From: Gemmatimonas sp.
Lineage (GTDB): Bacteria; Gemmatimonadota; Gemmatimonadetes; Gemmatimonadales; Gemmatimonadaceae
Reading direction: 5' to 3'
Assembly (NCBI GenBank): GCA_011390805.1
Contig: JAABRT010000006.1
Coordinates: forward strand, 22,775 to 86,774
DNA: 64,000 nt
Part shown: piece by piece, positions 36,455 to 46,112 of the stretch
Numbering within the stretch: the stretch's first letter is position 1
Layout: the number at the start of each line of letters is the position of its first letter
The notes under the pieces: model-generated
Database searches by the model: none
The model's input: the letters and a program-made list of their open reading frames with translations, nothing else
What the model was told of the DNA's origin: nothing
Program-made: the position numbers and the translations under genes

Positions 36455-38173
36455 ATGAACGAACCCAAGCGCCCTTCTCGCCGTGGCCGTCGGCCCCGGA
36501 CAAATGATGCACAAGCGACGGATGTTGGCGGTGAGCCTAATCCATATCGCGACGCACCGGACACCACGACCTCTGCGCCTGAGGCATCCGACGCCGGCAG
36601 CAAGCCGAGACCACGTCGGCCCCGCAACCCCAAGGCAGCACCAGCAGATACTGCCCCGAGCGATTCCGGCAACGGCTCGGCCCCCAGCCCGTCGCCCCGC
36701 AGCGAGGCCCCGGCTTCCCGCTCCGCCGATGCGCCGGCCGCAACTGGATCTTCCGGCGGCGGCAACAACCCTTCGTCGAGCGACACACCAGCGGCGCCAG
36801 CGGGCGGTCCGCCAGCCGGCGGCGCGCCAGCCGGAAGTGCACCAGCCGAACATTCGCGAGATCACCGCAACAACGGCCAGCAGGGTTCGCGGCGCAACAC
36901 GCGTCGGGGCCGGGGTCGCTTCCGCAAGGATCGCGGGGGCGGAGATCGTCAGGATCGCGGCGGGCCACGTCCGGACCGCGGACCGCGCCCCGAGCGCGGA
37001 CAGCGACCGCCACGGGAGAATCGAGAACCGCGCGACACGCCGCCGCCCAGTGTGGTGGAAGGCACAACCACCGGTTGGTTTGACCTGGCGCGCGATGCAG
37101 GATTTGTACGGCAGGCAGCAAACAGCTACTTGCCTGAGCCCACCGATCCGTTCGTTCCGCCACAGCTGGTGCGGGCGCACGCGCTGCGCCGCGGCGACAA
37201 GATTGAGGCAACGTGGGGCCGCGACCATCGCAACCGTGCGGTGCTCATTGAAATCACGTCGCTGAACGACGGTCCGCCGATTGCCGAGGGCAAGCGCCCG
37301 GACTTCAACACACTCACGGCCAGCTACCCCGACCGCCGACTGACGCTGGAGACCGGACAGCCGGCCAAGAGCGGACCAGAGCTCACGCGTCGCGCTATCG
37401 ACGTAATCGCTCCTATTGGATATGGCCAGCGTGCGCTGATCGTCGCACCAGCCCGCGCGGGCAAGACCACGTTGCTTCAGGCGATTGTTGAAGGTGTGGC
37501 CATCAATCATCCCGAGGCCGGACTGTTCGTGCTGCTCGTTGACGAACGCCCGGAAGAAGTGTCTGAGATGATTGAGTGGGGGTACGGTGAGGTTGTCGCG
37601 TCGAGCTTCGATATGCCTGCCAAGCGGCACGTTGAAGTAGCCGACATGGTACTTGAGCGTTCGCGACGCATGGTGGAGCAAGGCAAGGATGTAGTGATCG
37701 TGCTTGATTCCATCACACGTTTGGCGCGCGCACACAATACCGTAGAGCGCGGTACGGGACGCACGCTGTCTGGTGGTCTCGATTCATCGGCCATGCAGAA
37801 GCCCAAGGCGTTCTTCGGTTCTGCGCGCATGATTGCGCCGGAAAACGGCGGCGGCTCACTCACCATCATTGCCACGGCGCTGGTGGAAACCGGCTCGCGA
37901 ATGGACGACGTGATCTTTGAAGAGTTCAAAGGCACCGGCAACTGCGAAATCAAGCTTGATCGCAGTCTCGCCGACCGCCGCATCTATCCGGCGTTCGACA
38001 TCGCCGTGAGCGGTACACGTCGTGAGGAAAAACTCTATCGCCCGGATCAGCTGCAGAAGGTGCATCTGCTGCGTCGCGGGCTGGCGCAAATGCCGCCGCA
38101 GGCTGGTATGGAGTGGCTGATCAAGCGCGTAGCCGGTACCAACGACAACGATTCACTGCTCGACGGACTGTAA
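36455..38173 (+). CDS. rho: Transcription termination factor Rho with long RG-rich N-terminal extension
   Basis: 572 residues from ATG 36455 (MNEPKRPSRRGRRPRTNDAQ); there is no clear ribosome site, so the start is a choice. Residues ~1-200 are disordered: Pro/Ala/Ser-rich, then an Arg/Gly-rich part (DRGGPRPDRGPRPERGQRPP). The Rho core follows: the RNA-binding cold-shock-like domain (GWFDLARDAGFVRQAANSYL), Walker A APARAGKTTLLQ, Walker B (VVIVLDSITRLARAHNTVER), the Q-loop region and the C-terminal LLRRGLAQMPPQAGMEWLIK. Rho is a hexameric RNA helicase that ends transcription. Long N-terminal extensions occur in several phyla and can add RNA binding or phase separation. A strong hairpin terminator follows. 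Confidence 0.95.
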   Translation: MNEPKRPSRRGRRPRTNDAQATDVGGEPNPYRDAPDTTTSAPEASDAGSKPRPRRPRNPKAAPADTAPSDSGNGSAPSPSPRSEAPASRSADAPAATGSSGGGNNPSSSDTPAAPAGGPPAGGAPAGSAPAEHSRDHRNNGQQGSRRNTRRGRGRFRKDRGGGDRQDRGGPRPDRGPRPERGQRPPRENREPRDTPPPSVVEGTTTGWFDLARDAGFVRQAANSYLPEPTDPFVPPQLVRAHALRRGDKIEATWGRDHRNRAVLIEITSLNDGPPIAEGKRPDFNTLTASYPDRRLTLETGQPAKSGPELTRRAIDVIAPIGYGQRALIVAPARAGKTTLLQAIVEGVAINHPEAGLFVLLVDERPEEVSEMIEWGYGEVVASSFDMPAKRHVEVADMVLERSRRMVEQGKDVVIVLDSITRLARAHNTVERGTGRTLSGGLDSSAMQKPKAFFGSARMIAPENGGGSLTIIATALVETGSRMDDVIFEEFKGTGNCEIKLDRSLADRRIYPAFDIAVSGTRREEKLYRPDQLQKVHLLRRGLAQMPPQAGMEWLIKRVAGTNDNDSLLDGL

Positions 38174-38200
38174 GCACACCCTCGTTCGTTCAGCATGTTC

Positions 38201-38234
38201 ACAACGCCCCCGGCATGGTTGCCGGGGGCGTTGT
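38201..38234 (+). terminator. Hairpin terminator after rho
   Basis: A 15-bp perfect stem (38201-38215 with 38220-38234; arm ACAACGCCCCCGGCA) and a 4-base loop lie 27 bases after the rho stop. Only GCGTTTCG follows, so the T-run is weak, but the stem is strong. Confidence 0.8.
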
Positions 38235-38331
38235 GCGTTTCGCTCATGAAGCAAACCGAACCAATGTGACAGCGGGTGCTGGCGGCGAAACGGTCAAGCC
38301 ACGTGCCGCCAATGCAGTCGCGGTCAAGGCC

Positions 38332-38358
38332 TCAAGACCGCGAAGCTTCGGCCGATAC
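38332..38358 (+). promoter_or_regulatory. Sigma-28 (FliA)-type promoter upstream of the chemoreceptor
   Basis: TCAAGACC (38332-38339), an 11-base spacer, and GCCGATAC (38351-38358) match the flagellar sigma-28 consensus TAAAGTTT-N11-GCCGATAA at five of eight and seven of eight positions with exact spacing. The expected start site is near 38365, about 65 bases before the chemoreceptor ATG. It implies that the receptor is expressed with late flagellar genes. Confidence 0.75.
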
Positions 38359-38430
38359 CATTAGCCGAAGGTCAGCGCCGCTAAACAGTGCGCGCTGACA
38401 TACGCTCGTCCATCACCCTCGAAATCCGGC

Positions 38431-40677
38431 ATGTTTCGCTCACTGACACTTCGCGCAAAAATCCTTGCATTGCCGGTTGTGGCCGCCGTCGGCTTCCTGG
38501 TCACACTCGGCGTCGTAATCTCATTGGGACTTTCTGCGCAGACAGAACAGGAACGCATTCAGAATGGCTATTCACCTGCCCTTCAGGTGAGCCAGCGTCT
38601 CGAAAGGACTCTCGAGGATTATCAGCGTGCGCTACGGGATGCGGTCGCAGCCAGCGACGAAGCAGCGATCACCGCCGCCGACTCACTCACTGCACGATTC
38701 GCAGTGCTTGCCGACTCACTGGCAGGCAATGAGACCGTAGACAGTGCAGGTGTGGACAGTCTGTCGGCAGCGTTCACGACATACGCGAGCGGCGCTCGTG
38801 AAACCAGCCTTGGCATGGTCAGCGGCAACATGGAGCTTGACCTCATGGGCGGCATGCAGGCCATGCGCACGCAGTACGCTGACCTGTCGGCTTCGCTGGC
38901 TGCACGTCGCGCGACCGAAGAAGCACGCATCACCGCCGCGTTCGAAACGGCGCGGTCAATGCAGCAGACAACGCTTTGGGGCTCCGGTGCTGTGCTGGTT
39001 GTCGCGTTAGCCCTCATTGGTGGACTGGCTGTTGCCACACTGCGCAGCATCATGGGCTCGCTCACCTCGCTGTCCGATGCCTCGAAAGAAATTTCGCGCG
39101 GACGCATTGAGCAGCAAATCGACATTCATTCGAAAGACGAAATCGGTACACTTGCCGATGCATTCCGCGACATGGTTGCCTACATCGGCGAGATTGCGCA
39201 CGCGGCGGACAGGCTTGCTGTTGGCGATCTGAACGCAGCATCGGTGACACCGCGCTCGGAGCACGATGTATTGTCCCGCAATGTGAACCGCGTGTCCGAA
39301 GCATTGCAGACTGTGATCGGTGAAGTCGGGAGCACCATTACTGCGGTACAAATCGGCAACCTCGCGCAGCGTGGATCGGCGAAGGGCGTGGCTGGCGCGT
39401 ACGCCGATGTCATTACCGGTACGAACGCCATGCTTGATGCCGTCAACGCACCGATTGACGAAGCACGCACGGTGCTCGCGCGCGTCGCGCAACGCGATCT
39501 GGCGGTGCGTATGAAGGGCAACTACAAGGGCGATCACGCAGCGATCAAGGATTCACTCAACGCCGCACTGGCCAACATCGGCGAAGCGTTTGCATCGCTG
39601 ACGTCGGCTGTGGCACAGGTCAATGCAGCCGCGTCGGAGATCGGATCGGGAAGTCAGGATCTGGCATCAGGCGCAGCGGACCAGGCAGGCTCCATTGATC
39701 AGGTGTCGAACCGGCTGGTGGTGGTGGGTGAACGTACAAAAGCGAGTGCGGCCGACGCTCACGAAGCGAGAGCGGCAATGGAACGAGCACGCACCGATAC
39801 AGAGCAAGGTGTGGAACGCATGCACGCGCTCGCTGAAGCTGTCGCCGATATCAAGAAATCGGCTGACTCCACAGCCAGAATCGTGAAGACGATTGACGAA
39901 ATCGCGTTCCAAACCAATCTGTTGGCGCTCAATGCCGCCGTTGAAGCGGCGCGTGCAGGTGATGCCGGCAAAGGCTTTGCCGTCGTCGCCGATGAAGTAC
40001 GCAGTCTGGCCATCCGCGCTGCTGAGGCCGCGCGCAACACGGCCGTGCTCATTGAGGAGTCGGTGCAGAAAACCGAGACTGGTGTTGCGCTCAACGAAGG
40101 GGTACGCCAGCGCCTTGAAGAGATTCGCACCGGCGTGGAACGCGCCAGCACGATGATGGCGAACATTGCCGATGGCGCGCATGAGCAGGAGACGGAACTG
40201 GCCGAAGTCACGTCGGCCATCAGCCAGATTGCGCAGCTCACGCAGCGTGTGGCTGCCAATGCTGAAGAATCGGCCAGTGCGGCGGCTGAGCTGCAGGCGC
40301 AGGCCGGCGAGATGCACGACATGGCGTCCCAGTTTGTCGTCGACGACAACGCGCGCAAGCCGAAGCATGGTTCACAGCACGCGGCCGCGTCGAACACACC
40401 TGGCAAGGCGCAGGGTGGCGCGCAGAGCGGCACGAAGAGTGGCGCGCAGAGCAACACACACATCGCCAACCGCGCCACAACACGCACACACGAGCGTGTT
40501 GATTCTGCGGCACGCACAACCCGTGTGGCCCAGACAACCAAGTCCTCAAAGTCCGCGGCGCCAGCGCACAAGCACAACTCAACGTCGGCCGCGAAGTCCA
40601 CAACGGCCAAGGCGTCAGACGCCGCGACACTGATTCCGTTTGACGACGACGATAGCGATATCTTCGCCGAGTTCTGA
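38431..40677 (+). CDS. Methyl-accepting chemotaxis protein
   Basis: 748 residues. TM1 at ~12-33, a periplasmic four-helix-like sensor of ~150 residues ([20 protein letters not shown]), TM2 at ~184-205, then HAMP ([20 protein letters not shown]) and further HAMP-like segments. The signalling tip is typical: [20 protein letters not shown] and [20 protein letters not shown]. After the coiled coil there is a ~100-residue Ala/Thr/Lys/Ser-rich linker ending in [12 protein letters not shown]. The last five residues, IFAEF, fit the x-[HFYW]-x-x-[HFYW] pattern of the CheR-binding pentapeptide, so the tail may tether CheR or CheB. The sensed compound is unknown. No che operon is in the window. Confidence 0.95.
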   Translation: MFRSLTLRAKILALPVVAAVGFLVTLGVVISLGLSAQTEQERIQNGYSPALQVSQRLERTLEDYQRALRDAVAASDEAAITAADSLTARFAVLADSLAGNETVDSAGVDSLSAAFTTYASGARETSLGMVSGNMELDLMGGMQAMRTQYADLSASLAARRATEEARITAAFETARSMQQTTLWGSGAVLVVALALIGGLAVATLRSIMGSLTSLSDASKEISRGRIEQQIDIHSKDEIGTLADAFRDMVAYIGEIAHAADRLAVGDLNAASVTPRSEHDVLSRNVNRVSEALQTVIGEVGSTITAVQIGNLAQRGSAKGVAGAYADVITGTNAMLDAVNAPIDEARTVLARVAQRDLAVRMKGNYKGDHAAIKDSLNAALANIGEAFASLTSAVAQVNAAASEIGSGSQDLASGAADQAGSIDQVSNRLVVVGERTKASAADAHEARAAMERARTDTEQGVERMHALAEAVADIKKSADSTARIVKTIDEIAFQTNLLALNAAVEAARAGDAGKGFAVVADEVRSLAIRAAEAARNTAVLIEESVQKTETGVALNEGVRQRLEEIRTGVERASTMMANIADGAHEQETELAEVTSAISQIAQLTQRVAANAEESASAAAELQAQAGEMHDMASQFVVDDNARKPKHGSQHAAASNTPGKAQGGAQSGTKSGAQSNTHIANRATTRTHERVDSAARTTRVAQTTKSSKSAAPAHKHNSTSAAKSTTAKASDAATLIPFDDDDSDIFAEF

Positions 40678-40682
40678 TTGCC

Positions 40683-40707
40683 GCTGTTGCGCCGATCGCG
40701 CAACAGC
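40683..40707. terminator. Hairpin between convergent genes
   Basis: A 10-bp perfect stem GCTGTTGCGC/GCGCAACAGC with a 5-base loop, 5 bases after the chemoreceptor stop and 17 bases from the dipeptidase stop. No T-run on either side; a possible bidirectional terminator. Confidence 0.6.
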
Positions 40708-40723
40708 ACTGCAGCGCGAGTGA

Positions 40724-42112
40724 CTAGCGGTTTACAGCGTACTGATCAATGAGCGTTGCCGCGGCACGCATCCCCTGACGAAAGTTCTCTTCGGAGATCC
40801 ATTCGTCGGGGGCATGTGCGTTTTCGCCGGGTAAGCCGAAGCCCATCAGCAACACCGGTGCGCCGAGGATGCGCTCAAAGTCGCCCACGACCGGGATTGA
40901 ACCGCCTTCACCGGTAACCACAGGTGTTTTGCCGAACGCGGCTTCAAGTGCAAACACCCCTGCTTCGTGCAGCGGACCGCTCAACTCCGCGCGCCACGGA
41001 CGGCCGCCATGCAAAGCGGTGACTGTGGCAATAACGCCGGGCGGTGCGACCCGGGCGACGTGTGCCGCAATGAGTTTCTCCACCACGCGCGGATCCTGAT
41101 CAGGCACCAGTCGGCAACTCACCTTGGCCATGGCCACGGCTGGCAACACGGTCTTGGCCCCTTCGCCGGTGTAGCCGCTGAGCAAACCGTTCACCTCGCA
41201 GGTGGGACGGGTCCACAACCGCTCCAGCACGGAATAGCCTGCTTCTCCACCAAGAGCTGGCGACCCTACTTCGTGGCGGAACTCTTCTTCGTTAAACGGC
41301 AGCGTACGCATCTGCTCGCGCACATGCTCCGGCCAGGCTTTGACATCGTCGTAGAACCCGTCAATGGCCACGCGCCCTTGAGCGTCGTGCATGGTGGAGA
41401 GAATCTGCGCCAGTGCCATGGCCGGATTCACCACTGCGCCACCGTACATGCCCGAATGCAAATCACTGTTTGATCCGCGCACGTTGATCTCGACGTACGC
41501 CAAACCACGCAGTGATGACAGAATGCTGGGTGTGCCCGGTGCAAACATGGTGCTGTCGGAAATCACCACGCCGTCGCAGCGCAACCGTTCACGATTGGCT
41601 TCGAGAAACTGTTCGAGATTTTCGCTGCCTACTTCTTCTTCACCTTCGGCGAGCACGATCACATTGACCGGCAACGTGCCGCGCACTGCGAGATGCGCTT
41701 CGAGTGCCTTCACGTGCAGGTACAACTGTCCTTTGTCATCAACGCTGCCACGCGCGTAAATGCGACCGTCGCGCACTTGTGGTTCAAAGGCCGGTGATGT
41801 CCACAGCTCAAGCGGTTCGGCCGGCTGCACATCGTAATGACCGTAAATGAGCAGCGTGGGTGCCTCTGCACCGGCGCCTCGCCATTCGGCCAGCACAATG
41901 GGATGTCCCGGCGTTTCCATCAGCGCCGAAGTAAACCCTGCGTGCGTGAGACGATCCGACAACCACGTCGCAGCCGAACGACAATCAGCAGCGTGCTCGC
42001 TGCGCGCACTCACACTGGGAATACGCAAAAACGCAAACAGTTCATCCAGCGCGTTGCTGTAGTTCGCCTTCAGATGCGCGTCGAGATCGGCGGGAACAGA
42101 GGCAGTGGTCAT
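40724..42112 (-). CDS. M20-family dipeptidase
   Basis: 462 residues from ATG 42112 (MTTASVPADLDAHLKANYSN). All M20 metal motifs are intact: LLIYGHYDVQPAEP (His-x-Asp), GSVDDKGQLYLHVKALEAHL (bridging Asp), AEGEEEVGSENLEQF (catalytic Glu-Glu) and the dimerisation lid with GSNSDLHSGMYGGAVVNPAM. It closely resembles cytosolic dipeptidases of the M20A/PepV-CNDP group. It would cut dipeptides using two zinc ions. It is the last of a three-gene unit after the glycosyltransferase and crcB; a 25-base gap separates it from crcB. Confidence 0.93.
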   Translation of the reverse strand: MTTASVPADLDAHLKANYSNALDELFAFLRIPSVSARSEHAADCRSAATWLSDRLTHAGFTSALMETPGHPIVLAEWRGAGAEAPTLLIYGHYDVQPAEPLELWTSPAFEPQVRDGRIYARGSVDDKGQLYLHVKALEAHLAVRGTLPVNVIVLAEGEEEVGSENLEQFLEANRERLRCDGVVISDSTMFAPGTPSILSSLRGLAYVEINVRGSNSDLHSGMYGGAVVNPAMALAQILSTMHDAQGRVAIDGFYDDVKAWPEHVREQMRTLPFNEEEFRHEVGSPALGGEAGYSVLERLWTRPTCEVNGLLSGYTGEGAKTVLPAVAMAKVSCRLVPDQDPRVVEKLIAAHVARVAPPGVIATVTALHGGRPWRAELSGPLHEAGVFALEAAFGKTPVVTGEGGSIPVVGDFERILGAPVLLMGFGLPGENAHAPDEWISEENFRQGMRAAATLIDQYAVNR

Positions 42113-42137
42113 ATCGGGGAACCGGCAGATGGTGAAG

Positions 42138-42512
42138 TCAGGCGCGCAGCCTGTCGCCGAACGACATGCCGAGCAGCGTTGCGATGACAGCCAGCGACAC
42201 ACTCAGCACCACGTACACCGCCGCGCGCGCCACCTTTCCTTCCTGAGCGAGCGCAATGAGTTCGGCACTGAAGGTGCTGAAGGTGGTAAAGCCTCCGCAA
42301 AAGCCCACGGTCAGGCTGATGCGCCACACCGGATCAAGTGAGGGGGTGTTGAGCCAGCGCGCAAAGAGACCAATGAGAAATGCGCCGAGCACGTTCACGA
42401 TCAGTGTGCCAACAGGAAAGGCGATGGGCAGACGTTGCAGCATGAGTCCCACGCCGTAGCGCGATACCGAGCCCGCCGCTCCAGCCAGTGCAACAGCCAG
42501 CCACACCATCAT
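42138..42512 (-). CDS. crcB: Fluoride efflux channel CrcB/Fluc
   Basis: 124 residues with four membrane helices. Family signatures: ALAGAAGSVSRYGVGLML, FPVGTLIVNVLGAFLIGLF and SLTVGFCGGFTTFSTFSAEL, where the Asn and the Phe-box residues line the fluoride path. It exports fluoride and works as an antiparallel dimer. Single gene copy here, so a homodimer is likely. Its start overlaps the stop of the glycosyltransferase gene by 4 bases. I see no fluoride riboswitch before the operon. Confidence 0.95.
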   Translation of the reverse strand: MMVWLAVALAGAAGSVSRYGVGLMLQRLPIAFPVGTLIVNVLGAFLIGLFARWLNTPSLDPVWRISLTVGFCGGFTTFSTFSAELIALAQEGKVARAAVYVVLSVSLAVIATLLGMSFGDRLRA

Positions 42513-44101
42513 GGCACCTCGTTCCAGGTCATACGTCCGAGCGGCGGCACGTCTACAGCAATGCGGTACAGCCAGAGTTTGCGCTGCGTAATCACCCCAC
42601 CGTCGCGTGTGAGATCAACCGTTGCGCCGGCGCGGTAATCCCTGAACCAGCTGCCCACCTCCGCGGCCAGTGAATCACCCCGGGCGTCGGCCGAAAAGGC
42701 AACCACCAGTCCGTCGCCCGGCCGCACACGGTCGTGCGCGGTGTCCCACAGATCGTACTGATTGCGTCGCGATGCGAGATTGAGCGCAAAGACGGTCGGC
42801 TGATCCGGCAAATGGAACGCCAGCTGGGACGCATCCTGATAGCGATTGGCGGCCACCCACACATCCACACTGCCATCAAGAAACGGGTCACGCCGCGCAG
42901 CGTGCACGGCGTTGGCCAGAGTGTCCCAACCGTGGGCACGGGCAATAGGATCACGATTGGGCTTGAGCGGCAGCAGCGGCTTCCAGGCCTGCAATGACAC
43001 GACCACGAGCAGCACACCAGCCAGCGCGAGGCCGGCCCGATACCAACGGCCGTGTGCCCAGCGAGCCGAGGTTGCGGCCAGCAGAACGATTGCGGCCGGA
43101 TAAATGGGTGCGGGCCAGTTGGCTTCAACCGAGCGCTGCCAGGCACTCAGCATCACGACGCCAACTGGTACGAGCGCCACGATGCCCAGCGCAAAGCGAC
43201 GCACGAGCATGTCATGGGCCGAGAGACGTTTGCGCACATCCCATGCGTCACGCAGCGCAACGAATACCGCCATGATGAACAGCACAAACAGAATCGGGGA
43301 GGCAAGCCCGAGCTGCCCGCCAATGAGCTCGAGTTCGCGCGAGATCGGCGAACCGCGCACCGCCGAAAACCCGTGAGAGAACTGGAACTCAAACGACACC
43401 CACTCATAGAACCAGTTCCACACCACCACCGGTGCAAAGAGCACCCCCGACACTACTGTGGCCACGTACGGGCCCGGTTCGGCAAAGCGCTTGCGCAGCG
43501 CGGGATGCACCAGGAATCCCAGCGTGACGGCAATGGGCAGCAGTGCCGCGGTGTACTTGGAGAGCAGCGCTCCGCCCAACGCCACACCGGTAAGCGTCCA
43601 CCACACCAACGAGGCAAACGATCGCAGTGGTTGTGAGAGCGCCAGGGTAAGAAAGAGGCAGGCCAGCGAGAAGGTGGCCAGAAACGGCGCGTCGGGGGTG
43701 GCCAGCACAAAGCCGAGCGTGGCCAGCGGTACCACGAGAAAAATGAGTGCGGCGCGCGAGGCGGCGCGCGGTCCCCCGAGCTGGCCGGCCAGCGCAATAA
43801 GCGCCGCGTGTGCAATACCGCCCATGAGCCACGGTCCGGCCCGCACCGCCAGGAGCGTGTCGCCGAACAAGCGGGTGCCTGCGGCCAGCAACAGGGCAAT
43901 GCCGGGCGGGTGATCGAAATAGCCGGCCTCAAGCCGGCGCGTCCACTCCCAGTAGTAGGTCTCGTCGGGCAGCAACGGCACCAGCGATGCGAGCAAGGCG
44001 CGCACGGCTGCGCCCGCCAGCCACCACATAATGGCAATGCGCCAATAGCGGCGGGCGGCTACCGGAGAAGGTGGTGCGAGCGGATCGTCAGAGGCGGGCA
44101 C
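42509..44101 (-). CDS. Glycosyltransferase family 39-type (PMT/ArnT-like) membrane protein
   Basis: 530 residues, about 11-12 membrane helices. The first periplasmic loop holds the catalytic acidic pair in LLPDETYYWEWTRRLEAGYF followed by DHPPGIALLLAAGTRLFGDT, as in ArnT and PMT-2 proteins. Other family-like parts: FVLATPDAPFLATFSLACLF, LLSKYTAALLPIAVTLGFLV. The soluble C-terminal part is shorter than in ArnT. It moves a sugar from a lipid-phosphate carrier to a lipid or protein on the periplasmic side; acceptor and sugar are unknown. First gene of the operon with crcB and the dipeptidase. Confidence 0.88.
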   Translation of the reverse strand: MPASDDPLAPPSPVAARRYWRIAIMWWLAGAAVRALLASLVPLLPDETYYWEWTRRLEAGYFDHPPGIALLLAAGTRLFGDTLLAVRAGPWLMGGIAHAALIALAGQLGGPRAASRAALIFLVVPLATLGFVLATPDAPFLATFSLACLFLTLALSQPLRSFASLVWWTLTGVALGGALLSKYTAALLPIAVTLGFLVHPALRKRFAEPGPYVATVVSGVLFAPVVVWNWFYEWVSFEFQFSHGFSAVRGSPISRELELIGGQLGLASPILFVLFIMAVFVALRDAWDVRKRLSAHDMLVRRFALGIVALVPVGVVMLSAWQRSVEANWPAPIYPAAIVLLAATSARWAHGRWYRAGLALAGVLLVVVSLQAWKPLLPLKPNRDPIARAHGWDTLANAVHAARRDPFLDGSVDVWVAANRYQDASQLAFHLPDQPTVFALNLASRRNQYDLWDTAHDRVRPGDGLVVAFSADARGDSLAAEVGSWFRDYRAGATVDLTRDGGVITQRKLWLYRIAVDVPPLGRMTWNEVP

Positions 44102-44366
44102 AGGTGCAAACTCGCACGGTGGCGACGTATGTCACAGCCCCTCTGTCACAGTGAGTGTGTATCAAGGTGACAATCGAACACCGAAAGTGCGCGCGGGTAG
44201 ACACAATAGCCGTGACCGTGACAGCTTGTAACAGGTTGTTCCTTTAGCGTGACAGTTACGGCTGTTCATGCCAGTGCGTCTTTGTACGAATGTTGGTGTG
44301 ATCGCGCACTCACGCCAACTCCGTTTCTTTCCTGCGTTTTCCCCAGTCGCCCAAGGATAGACCTGC

Positions 44367-46112
44367 ATGCGGGTCATGCCCCTTCTCGCCACAGCTCGCG
44401 CTCGCCGCTTTGCCGCGTTTGCGTTGGTCATTGCCTCCACAGTTCCCGCCATTGGCTGCAGGGACTGGGTGGTGCGTGTTCGCCGCGCCGAATCAATCAC
44501 TCTGGCGCCGGTCAACTTTGAAGTCCCGGTGAACGGCAGCGTACGGGTTGTAGCCAGCGCATTTGATGGCGACAACAACAGCATTGGTGACAAGAACTTC
44601 AGGTTTTCCTCGTCAAACAGCGCCGTGGCCACCATTACCGATGACGGACTGGTGATCGGTGTCTCGCCCGGAACGAGCATCATTTCGGCTGAAGTAGACA
44701 ACGCGCGCGGTGAAACCACTGTTACCGTGGTGCCAGAGGTTCCCAGCAGCATTCTGGTCTCGCCGTCACCCGTCACGCTGCGACGTGGCAATGTGCGCGA
44801 GTTTACCGCGACGCCGCGCACATCAACAGGTTCGGCCATTACCGGATTGTCGGTCATCTGGGAGTCGAGCAACTCGTCAATCGCCAGCGTGACACAAAGC
44901 GGACAGGTGACGGCCGTGGCTCCGGGCAACGTGGCCATCGCGGCGCGCGTGGGACAGGTGATTGGTTTGTCGCAGGTCACGGTGACGGAGATCCCGATCG
45001 GGTCGATCTCAATCACGCCTCAAAGCCGCAGCATCCAGGTTGATGAAACGTTCATTCCTGACGTGACCCTGCGCGATACCGCCAACAACGTGATTTCGCT
45101 GCTGGGTCGCACATTGAACTGGACAAGCAGCAATGAGCTCAACGCCACCGTCTCCAACAGCGGCGTCGTACGCGGCATTCGCTCGGGCACAGCGCGCATT
45201 ACCGTGTCGTCGCCCGACAATCCGGCCATTAACGCCTTTATGGACGTAACGGTGAGCAACCGCGAAGTGCGCACGGTGGCGATTCTGCCGCGCACCGGTT
45301 TCCTGCGGCTCGATATCCCGAGATCATTCGGCGCTTTGCTCTTCGATTCCACCGGCGTACAGATCACCGGCCGGGTAATCACCTGGACAAGCCTGACGCC
45401 GTCGGTTGTCACGGTCAGCCCAAGCGGCATTGCGCGAGGTGTTTCACTCGGAACGGCACGCTTCACCGCACGCGTTGACGATGCAGTTGATACCGTCCAG
45501 TTCACGGTAACGCAGATTCCCGTGGGCGAAGTTGAGCTGTCGCCAGCCAACACGAGCGTCATTCAGGGCAAGAACATTTCGCTCAACCTGACGGTGCGCG
45601 ACTCCACCGGGGCCGAGGTCACGGGCCGCAATGTAGTGTGGGCCACCAGTAATCCGTTGGTTGCCACCGTAGACAACAGCGGAGTGGTCACGGGCGTAAG
45701 CCCGGGCAACGCGTTGATCTCTGCAACCTCCGAGAATCGCAGTGACATTGCGGGTGTTTCGGTGTTGCAGGTACCGGTGGATTCCATCCGACTGGTCACG
45801 CCGGCAGATACGCTGGTTGAGATCAACTCCATCGCGCCGGGCAATACATACCAGATCCAGCTTTCGCTGCGCGATGCAGACGGCGGCGTGGTGCTCAACC
45901 GCGACCTGCTCATCACCTCCAGCTCGCCGGGCGTTGCCAACGCGATCTGGAACGCGCAGTCACGCATCCTGCTTGTAGGTTCCACATCACCGAACGCCAG
46001 CGGTAGTACTACCATCACCGTGCAAGCGCTTGGCCAGAACGGGAATCCGCAGGGCAAAGAGACTACGATTCGCGTGAACGTGACCTTTGTCGCACCTCCG
46101 CCAGACTTATGA
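44367..46112 (+). CDS. Ig-like (BIG2) repeat lipoprotein
   Basis: 581 residues. The N-terminus ends in a lipobox-like PAIGC at about residue 31. The rest is five to six bacterial Ig-like repeats with the same pattern: a start such as SITLAPVNFEVPVNGSVRV, ...FSSSNSAVATITDDGLVIGV, SPGTSIISAEVDNARGETTV, and later WTSSNELNATVSNSGVVRGI or WATSNPLVATVDNSGVVTGV. Such BIG2 proteins are surface-exposed and act in adhesion or as scaffolds. Its stop overlaps the acyl-CoA dehydrogenase start by 4 bases, an unexpected coupling. Confidence 0.9.
   Translation: MRVMPLLATARARRFAAFALVIASTVPAIGCRDWVVRVRRAESITLAPVNFEVPVNGSVRVVASAFDGDNNSIGDKNFRFSSSNSAVATITDDGLVIGVSPGTSIISAEVDNARGETTVTVVPEVPSSILVSPSPVTLRRGNVREFTATPRTSTGSAITGLSVIWESSNSSIASVTQSGQVTAVAPGNVAIAARVGQVIGLSQVTVTEIPIGSISITPQSRSIQVDETFIPDVTLRDTANNVISLLGRTLNWTSSNELNATVSNSGVVRGIRSGTARITVSSPDNPAINAFMDVTVSNREVRTVAILPRTGFLRLDIPRSFGALLFDSTGVQITGRVITWTSLTPSVVTVSPSGIARGVSLGTARFTARVDDAVDTVQFTVTQIPVGEVELSPANTSVIQGKNISLNLTVRDSTGAEVTGRNVVWATSNPLVATVDNSGVVTGVSPGNALISATSENRSDIAGVSVLQVPVDSIRLVTPADTLVEINSIAPGNTYQIQLSLRDADGGVVLNRDLLITSSSPGVANAIWNAQSRILLVGSTSPNASGSTTITVQALGQNGNPQGKETTIRVNVTFVAPPPDL

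Noticed and set aside
36065..37735. 556-residue minus-strand frame through rho
   Set aside because: Antisense to rho, rich in Arg/Cys/Trp in shadow pattern, and no domain seen.
44102..44366. Fluoride riboswitch before the glycosyltransferase/crcB operon
   Set aside because: The spacer has repeated GTGACA words but not the conserved crcB-motif core.
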